Source of the DNA: an uncultured Desulfobacterales bacterium
GTDB taxonomy: Bacteria > Desulfobacterota > Desulfobacteria > Desulfobacterales > G020354645
Reading direction: 5' to 3'
Length of the DNA stretch: 9,672 nucleotides
Assembly: GCA_947259865.1 (NCBI GenBank)
Contig: CAMYNZ010000338.1
Location: forward strand, 1-9,672
The notes beneath the pieces are model-generated. The model searched no databases. It was given only the letters and a program-made list of their open reading frames with translations, and had not been told where the DNA came from. Made by a program: the position numbers and the translations under genes. Positions 1 to 6,376 of this stretch are shown here, piece after piece (the stretch's first letter is position 1; each line of letters begins with the position of its first letter).

Positions 1-199
1 TCAAACGGACACAATCGGATCCTACAGGCAGACACCATACCCAAGACCCCGATTCAGGTCAATAATTTATTAAACCAGTTCACATCGCAATTGACTTTAA
101 TTTTTGAATCCACTATTTTCGAATCCTTAGGTAATAAGGGATCATAGCTTGACGAGCTGTTGCCCAGATCCTTTTGATCAGAAATTAAAGACTGAGGGT
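1..199. other. Intergenic region downstream of the BCCT unit
   Basis: No gene is supported here. It holds the promoter-like pair at 34-62 on the minus strand. It also holds a plus-strand pair, TTGACT (91-96) and TATTTT (114-119) with a 17-base spacer, which faces into the 3' end of the transporter unit. A short direct repeat occurs as ATTTTTGAATCC (100-111) and ATTTTCGAATCC (115-126), with one mismatch and a 15-base period. I found no convincing intrinsic terminator for the genes to the right. Confidence 0.5.
34..62 (-). promoter_or_regulatory. Possible sigma70-type promoter reading out of the window
   Basis: On the minus strand, TTGACC (57-62) is followed after 17 bases by TATGGT (34-39), a reasonable -35/-10 pair in an AT-rich setting. 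It would drive a gene lying left of the window. It comes from pattern matching only; the gene it would serve is not visible, and such pairs also occur by chance. Confidence 0.3.
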
Positions 200-328
200 T
201 CAATTGTGCCTTTGACTCTCGGTCTTATCACCACCTGATTCCTTCTTGAAATAAAGCCAGATCAGGACACCGATGAAAGCAAACACCCCGATATTAAGAA
301 GTGTGTCGATGAAGTTGGTTAAGGGCAT
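200..328 (-). CDS. Small single-span membrane protein coupled to the BCCT transporter (42 aa)
   Basis: This ORF encodes 42 residues and is too short for most gene callers. Its ATG (326-328) overlaps the BCCT stop codon as TGATG, and GGAGG lies about nine bases upstream inside the end of the BCCT gene, so reinitiation by the same ribosome is likely. The product begins MPLTNFIDTLL, has one hydrophobic segment at about residues 10-27 (NIGVFAFIGVLIWLYF), then KK and a short charged hydrophilic tail. This resembles the inner-membrane microproteins that accompany larger transporters or oxidases as accessory subunits. I do not recognise a named family. By position it may assist, stabilise or regulate the transporter, but that is inference. 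The positive residues after the span suggest that the C-terminus faces the cytoplasm. Confidence 0.72.
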   Translation of the reverse strand: MPLTNFIDTLLNIGVFAFIGVLIWLYFKKESGGDKTESQRHN

Positions 329-1812
329 CACACCACCTCCGATTTAAGAGCTTTTACCAGACAAACGGTTATCAAAAGCACGATAAAGATAAAGGGTAAA
401 GCAGCAAGGCCGATTATACTCTTCACGGCATCGATACTATTCGACAGGATCATAACCAATCCCAGGGCTCCCAGTATGACACCCCACATAAGCTTGGCCC
501 TGATGGGAGGATTCAAGTCTCCTCCCATTGAAAACATGGAAAGTACAAAAGAAGCGCTTACCACACTCGTCACGACAAAAAGAAAGGCAGCCAGAACCGT
601 GGCGATAATCGTCGGGATGCTCAGTGGTAAATGCCTTAGAACAAAAAACGTGACGTCATTAATGTTTGTTTTCAATACTTCCAGAATCGATGCATCAACT
701 CTCAGCACCCCATAGAAACCAACACTGCCCAAAACACCGAACCAGAAGATAGAAAAAAATGTCGGCACCAGTACGACACCTAAAATGTACTCCCGTATGG
801 TGCGCCCCTTCGATATACGTGCAATAAATACACCGACAAAAGGAGCCCAGGCAAACCACCAGACCATAAAGGTCAGTGTCCAGGATTGAAACCAATTGCT
901 GATTTTTTCATCGAAAAAGGTATAGGTTTTAAAACCATGTGGAATCACACGGAAAAAGTAGTCTCCTATTGAACCGGTAATGCCGCTCATTATGTAGTAG
1001 GTCGGGCCGGTCAGCAAAACGAAGATCAATAACCCGCCTGCGGTGGCCATAGCAATATTGGATAGTGTAGCCATACCTTTGCTCAGATCCACCATTAGGG
1101 GAAGAATGTATGCGACACAGAGCACCCCAAAGATCACCGCTGCGAGCCACAGACCGGTATTATGCAGCCCGAAAAGCGACTCGACCCCACTTTGAATCTG
1201 AAAAACGCCCATTGCGATGGACCCGCCCATGCCAATGGCTATGGCATAGATGGCCAACAGGTCACTTAACCAACCGACACTTCTTGCCCAGATCCCCTGG
1301 CCAAAAACCGCTTTAATAGGAGTGCTTACCAGGTTCGGATAGCCTTTGCGGAAGCTGAAATATGCCATGACGAGACCCGTAACGGCATAGATGGCCCAGG
1401 CGTGAAGGCCCCAATGAAAGTTGGTAATAAAGAGCGCCTGCTCTGCGGCACGAAACGGATCGGTATAGTCACGAACGACTTTATAGTGGGACAGGGGCTC
1501 TGCAGTGCCCCAAAAAAGCAGCCCGACGCCCATTCCGGCTGCAAAAAGCATGGTCAGCCAGCTAACCGTGGAGAATTCAGGCTCATCATCGTCCTTGCCG
1601 AGTTTTATTTTGCCATATGGAGAAATGGCCAGCCAGATACACAGGATCAAAAGCAGGCTGACAGAGAGCATGACGAACCAGCCACGACTGGTGAACAGAA
1701 ACCCGGTTAACGTTGAGGAGAACTGGGCAAGACCCGCCGTATCAACAATTCCCCAGATGGCGATCAGTCCGGTTAAAGCCAGGGCTATGAGCAACAATGG
1801 ATTTTTGAACAT
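328..1812 (-). CDS. BCCT-family (betaine/carnitine/choline) transporter
   Basis: This 494-residue protein with about 12 membrane spans belongs to the betaine-carnitine-choline transporter family, secondary carriers of quaternary ammonium compounds in the inner membrane. The glycine-rich GMGVG stretch (residues 93-97, in AAGMGVGLLFWGTAEP) matches the substrate/ion site region of BetP-like Na+-coupled members. The Trp-rich motif WTLTFMVWWFAWAPFVG (311-327; W311, W318, W319, W322) supplies the aromatic box that binds the trimethylammonium group. The C-terminus ends soon after the last span (KALKSEVV), so the long cytoplasmic tail that senses osmotic stress in BetP is absent; a nutrient-uptake role or simpler regulation is plausible. 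The substrate (glycine betaine, choline, carnitine or another) cannot be told. The ATG is preceded by AAAGGTGAG and overlaps the stop of a 13-codon leader ORF (TAATG); its own stop overlaps the next small ORF (TGATG). Confidence 0.95.
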   Translation of the reverse strand: MFKNPLLLIALALTGLIAIWGIVDTAGLAQFSSTLTGFLFTSRGWFVMLSVSLLLILCIWLAISPYGKIKLGKDDDEPEFSTVSWLTMLFAAGMGVGLLFWGTAEPLSHYKVVRDYTDPFRAAEQALFITNFHWGLHAWAIYAVTGLVMAYFSFRKGYPNLVSTPIKAVFGQGIWARSVGWLSDLLAIYAIAIGMGGSIAMGVFQIQSGVESLFGLHNTGLWLAAVIFGVLCVAYILPLMVDLSKGMATLSNIAMATAGGLLIFVLLTGPTYYIMSGITGSIGDYFFRVIPHGFKTYTFFDEKISNWFQSWTLTFMVWWFAWAPFVGVFIARISKGRTIREYILGVVLVPTFFSIFWFGVLGSVGFYGVLRVDASILEVLKTNINDVTFFVLRHLPLSIPTIIATVLAAFLFVVTSVVSASFVLSMFSMGGDLNPPIRAKLMWGVILGALGLVMILSNSIDAVKSIIGLAALPFIFIVLLITVCLVKALKSEVV

Positions 1813-1853
1813 TATCTCACCTTTCCGTTTTTAAATGCTGTTTTGCATTGCAT
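1812..1853 (-). CDS. Putative 13-aa leader peptide upstream of the BCCT gene
   Basis: A 14-codon ORF reads MQCKTAFKNGKVR and stops at TAA, whose last base is the first base of the BCCT ATG (TAATG). Its ATG (1851-1853) sits nine bases after AAAGGAGG, among the best Shine-Dalgarno sequences in the window and better than the transporter's own site. This arrangement suggests a leader peptide whose translation feeds ribosomes into, or gates access to, the transporter start. The peptide is basic (four Lys/Arg in 13) with one Cys, and shows no run of a single amino acid as in classical attenuators. Alternatively, the strong SD is simply the ancestral site and the ORF is fortuitous. Confidence 0.5.
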   Translation of the reverse strand: MQCKTAFKNGKVR

Positions 1854-2286
1854 CACACCAATCCTCCTTTGATTTTTGTTCTGTACCCTTATTCCATTAT
1901 TCATCAGTCACAATCTTCGGGAGCATTAACCAGCCACACTGGATTCCGCACCCCGGGCCGGGTTAATGTTTAGGAACTTAATACTATCCCGGCCACTACT
2001 AAACCAGAAATGCTCAAAGACACAAAAATAATCTCTTCATGGTTCGAAGATACAACTTTATCCCCCCTCATCTAACGTTGTCGAACACATAACAAACAGT
2101 GCAACCAATAAGAAGGTTACAGCTTATATTTTCCATAAACCCAATCCTACCGAAGGATATATCATACAAGTAATGCGAGTCATGAACTAACTAGATCAAT
2201 TAAGTTACATCATATTAACTCAAATAACACTGTAGTCAGATAAATGATGCTGGTTATTAGTTCATTTTTTTCGCTAATTCCTTGGG
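1854..2286. other. AT-rich intergenic region, probable BCCT control region
   Basis: This 433-bp gap separates the BCCT unit from the VWA-OmpA gene and holds no ORF I would defend. The promoter of the BCCT unit must lie here, but no clear -35/-10 pair stands out. It contains an inverted repeat CATTAACC (1924-1931)/GGTTAATG (1961-1968) around a GC-rich core with CCCGGG, and looser repeats further right (GTTCGA 2042-2047/TCGAAC 2081-2086; ATGAACTAA 2182-2190/TTAGTTCAT 2257-2265). The length of the gap leaves room for a regulator site or a small RNA, but nothing specific can be named. Confidence 0.5.
1924..1968. promoter_or_regulatory. Inverted repeat upstream of the BCCT leader
   Basis: CATTAACC and GGTTAATG form perfect 8-base arms separated by 29 bases that include CCCCGGGCCGGG. 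It lies about 70 bases upstream of the leader ORF. It could be a regulator half-site pair or a hairpin in the 5' leader. Repeats of this size also arise by chance in a spacer this long, so the call is weak. Confidence 0.25.
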
Positions 2287-3378
2287 TTATTCCAACCCGC
2301 CAACAGCGATTTCCACACGGCGGTTGAGACGGCGCCCCTTGGCCGAACCATTGTCCGCTGACGGGTTATATTGACCGTACCATAGAGATATCACCCGGTC
2401 CGGTGCGATGTTAAGTTTGTCTATAAGATAGTCTGCAACGGTTTCCGCTCGGGCCCGGGAAACCTGCATCTTGGCTTTGTCGGGGCCAATGCTGCAAGAA
2501 TAACCGCTGACTACGGCGTAAGCCTTTGGGTTTGCGCGCATAAATTTGCCCAGCTTTTCCAGATCTCTTCGAAAAACCGGTCTAAGCGCTGCTTTGTTGA
2601 AATCGAAGTAGATATCCTCCATGGAAAAGCCGACGACACGGCGCACCCTACGAATTTTCTCATAGGCGCTGACCTTCATCGTAAAAAGCGCACCGCTAAG
2701 ATAATTCGGCCGATCGATAAAAGCCTGGAAGTCAACCACCCGGGAACACGGACTGATGCCGGTGACCGCTTTTTTGAGTCTTTCCTGCGTTTTTCCGGTT
2801 GCACTGCTGACCATGTAAAAACATACATCATTTTCCCGGGCAATTTCCTTGGCGATCCCCAGCGGTGATTTCGTGCTCTCATGAATGCTGAATCGTCCAT
2901 CGGTAAAGATGATGACCGCTGTTCTGCCGGCAAGCATGGCCACTATATCCCGCAGCTTGCTCAACGCCTTTTGTATCAGGGTAGGTCCTTTGCCTCGATC
3001 AGGCAATGCATCGATTGCCGCACCAAAAAGCGTCCGGTTGTATTGCGCCATGTCAGAGATCGTTTTGAACGGGGTATACACAAAAAGACCGGCTTCGTAG
3101 CCCAGATCCGGGAGCCATTCATTTCTATATTCTAGTAACTTTTTGGCCGCCTCGAGTCGCGTCATTTCAGTCCCGGGCAACAGTTCGTTGGTGGATGATG
3201 AGGCGTCGAAATAGATGATAAAATTGTCCACCATGCGAATCAGGTCAACTTCCGCAATGATGTCCTTTTCTATCACGTCCTGGGTGATCACTTCAGCAGC
3301 ATCGACCGTTGAAAAAAAGATCACCGCAAAAAATAGCACGAAAACAACTGAAAACAACTTGGAATGATCAATTTTCAT
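2287..3378 (-). CDS. VWA domain - OmpA C-terminal domain envelope protein
   Basis: This 363-residue exported protein starts with a signal peptide (hydrophobic core VVFVLFFAVIFF, likely cleaved near VDA-A, residue 27). A von Willebrand factor A domain spans about 50-235, with a MIDAS-type motif DASSS (58-62), a candidate MIDAS Thr in GPT (133) and the FTDGR strand end (159-162). The C-terminal OmpA-like domain covers about 255-360, with IYFDFNKAALRP (257-268), RARAETVADYL (308-318) and the closing NRRVEI. Such proteins sit in the periplasm or outer membrane, anchor to peptidoglycan and use the VWA part for metal-dependent protein binding. The position that normally holds the diaminopimelate-binding Asp (GHTD) reads GYSC (Cys295), while the partner Arg310 is kept. 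AAAGGAA lies upstream of the ATG. The gene overlaps the small ORF before it by 11 bases, suggesting co-translation. The partner is unknown. Confidence 0.9.
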   Translation of the reverse strand: MKIDHSKLFSVVFVLFFAVIFFSTVDAAEVITQDVIEKDIIAEVDLIRMVDNFIIYFDASSSTNELLPGTEMTRLEAAKKLLEYRNEWLPDLGYEAGLFVYTPFKTISDMAQYNRTLFGAAIDALPDRGKGPTLIQKALSKLRDIVAMLAGRTAVIIFTDGRFSIHESTKSPLGIAKEIARENDVCFYMVSSATGKTQERLKKAVTGISPCSRVVDFQAFIDRPNYLSGALFTMKVSAYEKIRRVRRVVGFSMEDIYFDFNKAALRPVFRRDLEKLGKFMRANPKAYAVVSGYSCSIGPDKAKMQVSRARAETVADYLIDKLNIAPDRVISLWYGQYNPSADNGSAKGRRLNRRVEIAVGGLE

Positions 3379-3595
3379 TTTTCTGATTCCTTTCTTTCTT
3401 GGACGGTGACCCGGTATGTAAGCGTGTCACCTCGACAGCTTCGGTCCCGTAAGTAAAATAAACGGTACGGATTTGAACCATTGGCGCTTTATGGATTAAT
3501 TCATAAAGATAAAAATATCCATCAATATCTGGTATTTGAATAGCCGCTGCATTGTTTCCCTTCAGATTCATCCAACTGTATCCCGGTGAAGCCAT
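3368..3595 (-). CDS. Small hypothetical protein upstream of VWA-OmpA gene
   Basis: This ORF of 75 residues lies between the permease remnant and the VWA-OmpA gene. I do not recognise it. The chosen ATG (3593-3595) follows AGGGGG at about five bases; a GTG one codon earlier (3596-3598) is the alternative. It begins 15 bases after the permease stop and overlaps the VWA-OmpA start by 11 bases, as in an operon. The middle is rich in aromatic and beta-forming residues (DIDGYFYLYELI, MVQIRTVYFTY), and the tail is hydrophilic and charged (SKKERNQKNEN). There is no signal peptide or membrane span. It may be a real small cytosolic protein, or the tail of a larger gene lost in the same decay that affected its neighbour. 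Confidence 0.45.
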   Translation of the reverse strand: MASPGYSWMNLKGNNAAAIQIPDIDGYFYLYELIHKAPMVQIRTVYFTYGTEAVEVTRLHTGSPSKKERNQKNEN

Positions 3596-3610
3596 CACGG
3601 CCCCCTGCTA

Positions 3611-5114
3611 TCAAAACGGAAAGAACATCGGAGACAGCCAGACGGTGATCACGCCGACGAGGACCGCAAGTGGTGCACCCGTCTTGACGAAGTCCATGAA
3701 GCTGTACTCACCCGGGCCCTGTACCATGAGGTTTGTTTGATATGAGGGCGGGGTGACGGCCGCTCCGATGGTCCCGGTCATCAAGGCAATGGCAAACGGC
3801 ATGAAGCTGACCTCGAGCTGGCTGGCCATCGAGAGTGCGATGGGGAACATAAAGACGGCTGAAGCGGCGTTCGTGATCAGGTTGGCCATGACAACCCGGC
3901 CGATGAAGACGACCGCGAGCGCGGCCAGTGCATTCCCACCCCCCAGGTTGGTGAGAATGGTCGCGATCTGGGCCGCCAGGCCACTTTCCGAGACGGCTGC
4001 GGCAACCCCGATGGCTGCGCCGAGCACTCCCAGGGTACTGTAGTCGATGCTGCTTGCGGCGTTCCGTATCGTCAAACAGCGCGTCAGCAACATAGCGCCG
4101 GTGGCCAGAAGAGCGGCGTTCAGCATACTCATCCAGCCAAAGGCGGCCGCTGTCTAGTTCACCACGATTCACGTAAAAGAACGAGTCATCAACCTCTATC
4201 ACGGCGACGTCCCCGACCTCGATCGTCAGGTCGCCGATTCTTCCCGGGACGGCCTCACCGTCGCGAGAAACAGCGACCAGGCTCAAGCGAAAAGGACTGT
4301 CCGGATCGGGAAAATCGGAAATCCTCCGGCCCAGCGCCGCACTTTGTGGGGAAATGACGGTCTCGACCAGTTGGTGGCGATGACGGGCGGTTTCCATGGG
4401 ATTCATGGTGTTGAGCGGCGCCAGACCGCGCATCGTCCAGAGGCTGGCAAGGCTGTCGAGGTCTGCCGATATCAGAAGAACGTCACCCTCGGCCAGGGTC
4501 GTGCCCGGATCGATCAGGACCCTCGAGCCATCGGCCCCGATCAGATCTGCCAGCTTGAATCCGACCGGCTCGGCAAAGCCTGCAATCTCAATGGTTTTGC
4601 CTGCCAGCGGCGAGGCTTTCGGAATCACGAACTCCGCTCCATATGACCGATCGACCACCGTGTCGCTGACCGTCGTTTCGGGAGATTTCAACAACCACCT
4701 CGACAACATGATGAGCAGCACAAGGCCAAGAATCATGGCTGGAACGGCCACCCAGGACGGGTCGAACAGACTGATCTCCCTCAACTGGGAGCCGCCGCCG
4801 CCCTTAGCTATGGCGTCGACGACCATTCCCGCAATGATCAGATTGGTGGTTTTCGGTCGGCCGATGACCTTGTCACTCAACAGAGTGATGGCCCCGGTGG
4901 AATACATCCCCGCGGCGACCATAAACAGGGCTCCGATGGTCATGACTCCCGGGTTGGCAAAGCCGGCCAAACAGCGTTCGATGGGCGCTAACCCGAATGT
5001 AATGCACAAGGTCAACGCGCCGATAAAGACTGTCACCGGCGGCAGCTTGGTTGCCACCAGGGTGGCGAAGGTCGCGGCAAGAATCACGAGAGTCAGCCAA
5101 GCGTCGAAAACCAT
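3611..5114 (-). pseudogene. Broken SLC13-type permease with TrkA_C domains
   Basis: This is the remnant of a DASS/SLC13-family sodium-anion permease of the type with two TrkA_C (RCK_C) domains between membrane halves. The first frame, from ATG 5112-5114 with GAAAGGGAA upstream, gives N-terminal spans (VFDAWLTLVILAATFA; NPGVMTIGALFMVAAG), then two TrkA_C domains at about residues 157-235 and 247-315. The C-terminal half continues in another frame: AAFGWMSMLNAALLATGAM, the conserved LITNAASA stretch, and TPPSYQTNLMVQGPG, ending at TGA 3611-3613. Two losses are evident. Near 4845-4855, GRPK joins directly to TTNLIIAG, skipping the conserved first helical-hairpin block (the NNTP and GGTCTLIGTS region in relatives) without a frameshift. 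Near 4150-4165, the end of TrkA_C2 is joined out of frame to the next span, and a TAG stop sits at the seam in the new frame. The full-length protein cannot be made and the first Na+/substrate loop is gone, so transport function is almost certainly lost. Sulfate or dicarboxylate would be typical substrates. Confidence 0.85.
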
Positions 5115-5189
5115 GAGTCATTCCCTTTCCGTTCTGTTGTAGATTTGGATCTTGGTTCTTTGAGCCTTAGTCCTTCCGCTCATTTCACT

Positions 5190-5522
5190 TCAAAAACTCA
5201 GCGCGAACGATACGAATATATGATCGCCTTCAAGACGGTTTTCTGCGTGATACTCGTGCAGCCATTTTACGATAAAACTTACTTCTTGATTAGCAACTTT
5301 AATATTCCAAAGGATTGCCGGTCCGATACCGGCAGCTTCCGCCTTGAAATCACCGAGTATTGCGCCATCGCCGCTATCACCGGTTAACTGCTTACAGTAA
5401 AACCCCTGAACACCGATAGCCCATGAATCAGAAAGAAACTGATTGATCATATAATCGATATGAAGCTCCTCTGTGGTAATTTTTTTATGAAACCCTGAAA
5501 AACTAAAACCTGTAAGCAACAC
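5190..5522 (-). pseudogene. 5'-truncated MetA-type outer-membrane protein remnant
   Basis: Only the last hundred or so residues of a 'MetA-pathway of phenol degradation' family (PF13557) outer-membrane protein remain. The recognisable part runs from EELHIDYMINQFLSDSWAIG through the family-typical QLTGDSG...GAILGDFKAEAAGIGP and WLHEYHAENRLEGD to the terminal VSFALSF, whose final Phe suits a beta-barrel end. Family members are usually around 300 residues with a signal peptide; here there is no signal, no N-terminal strands and no convincing ribosome-binding site. The reading frame opens only inside the last codons of the upstream barrel gene (20-base overlap, GTG at 5520-5522), so its first residues (LLTGFSFSG) are probably not family sequence. 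It is best read as a deletion remnant rather than a functional small protein. Confidence 0.75.
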
Positions 5523-6270
5523 CGATCATCGGACCGGTATAATCCAAGTCTAAATCAAATCGCCTTCCCCCGCTGTCACCGGTGAATTCTAAGTGGTATA
5601 GACGGTATCCACCGAAAACCCTGATATTATTTTTGAAGCGGTAACTCACAATACCGGCCAATTGATAAGAACTGCTGTCTGAGCCATCGCCAATATCAGC
5701 CCAGGCACTCACTCCCCAGCCGTTTTCATGACCATATTGTACACGGGCAGCAACAACCCCATCTACCCAATCTTCCTCCGGATTTCGTGAACGAGATGTT
5801 GTTAGTCCGAGCAGTGAAGCTTGCACATCTAATTCAAAGGCAACCTCGTTGTAACGGGCGCCAACCAGGAGATCTATTCCGAATTGGGCTTCTCCTATGT
5901 TCTGTTCAAACACCCTGTAGCCGATAAAAGCCTCTACAAGGGTCTGCTCATATTCGGCATCCAAAGTTAATGAGGTAACGGAAGTTCTAGATCTCGTTTT
6001 CTCTGCTGAAACATTCAGGTAGGCCACATCACCGATAAAGGACCACTTCCCGCGGCGGTGCTCGACATAACCCATAAATCCCAGATCAAGGTTGTCGAGA
6101 ATATCACTGAAAGATACATCCACATCGGATGTCACATTGCCTACCGTCGCATCCCCCTCAATACCCGACATAAATGCGTATATTCCGACTTCGGTCCAGC
6201 TATCTTGCGCATGTGCCGGAGTTAACATCACACAACCAAATAAAGTAGCTAATAAAAATAGTTTTTTCAT
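5503..6270 (-). CDS. Outer-membrane beta-barrel protein
   Basis: This is a 255-residue exported protein. The signal peptide is MKKLFLLATLFGCVMLTPAHA, cut before QDSW. The mature part alternates short hydrophobic/polar strands with acidic turns (WSFIGDVAYLNV, LVEAFIGYRVF, WGVSAWADIG, IRVFGGYRLYHLEF) and ends in YRF, the C-terminal aromatic signal recognised by the BAM assembly machinery. Length and strand count suggest a small barrel of about 8 to 10 strands; no enzymatic motif is seen and the ligand is unknown. I chose ATG 6268-6270 because AGGA lies seven bases upstream; a GTG two codons earlier (6274-6276) sits too close to that site. It follows the AlsS-like gene by about 106 bases with no terminator evident, so read-through is possible. 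Confidence 0.85.
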   Translation of the reverse strand: MKKLFLLATLFGCVMLTPAHAQDSWTEVGIYAFMSGIEGDATVGNVTSDVDVSFSDILDNLDLGFMGYVEHRRGKWSFIGDVAYLNVSAEKTRSRTSVTSLTLDAEYEQTLVEAFIGYRVFEQNIGEAQFGIDLLVGARYNEVAFELDVQASLLGLTTSRSRNPEEDWVDGVVAARVQYGHENGWGVSAWADIGDGSDSSSYQLAGIVSYRFKNNIRVFGGYRLYHLEFTGDSGGRRFDLDLDYTGPMIGVAYRF

Positions 6271-6376
6271 TTTCACATCCTATTTATTTTCCTTTTTCTG
6301 TTTGTTGCCGCTATTAATCGCGATAGCTTCCAGAGAGACTTCAAAGATCTGTTTCAGGCTTTCCAGCTTTGTCGCT

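Noticed and set aside
115..124. ATTTTCGAAT also present at 9594-9603, considered as a shared regulatory site
   Set aside because: Shared 10-mers are expected many times by chance in a window this long, and the surrounding bases differ.
1927..1945. TGGCTG...TGCT resembling a sigma54 -24/-12 promoter upstream of the BCCT leader
   Set aside because: The GG and GC elements are nine rather than ten bases apart and the flanking bases fit poorly; sigma54 tolerates this spacing change badly.
2182..2265. 9-base inverted repeat ATGAACTAA / TTAGTTCAT
   Set aside because: The arms are 66 bases apart, and a match of this length is expected by chance about half the time in a spacer of this size.
2283..2297. 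GGGTT-ATTCC-AACCC as a terminator for the VWA-OmpA gene
   Set aside because: The stem has only five pairs, overlaps the stop codon, and has no T-run directly after it.
4396..5142. 248-aa plus-strand ORF opposite the permease remnant
   Set aside because: It is antisense to clear SLC13/TrkA_C coding sequence; its content shows no family features and matches a shadow of GC-rich coding DNA.
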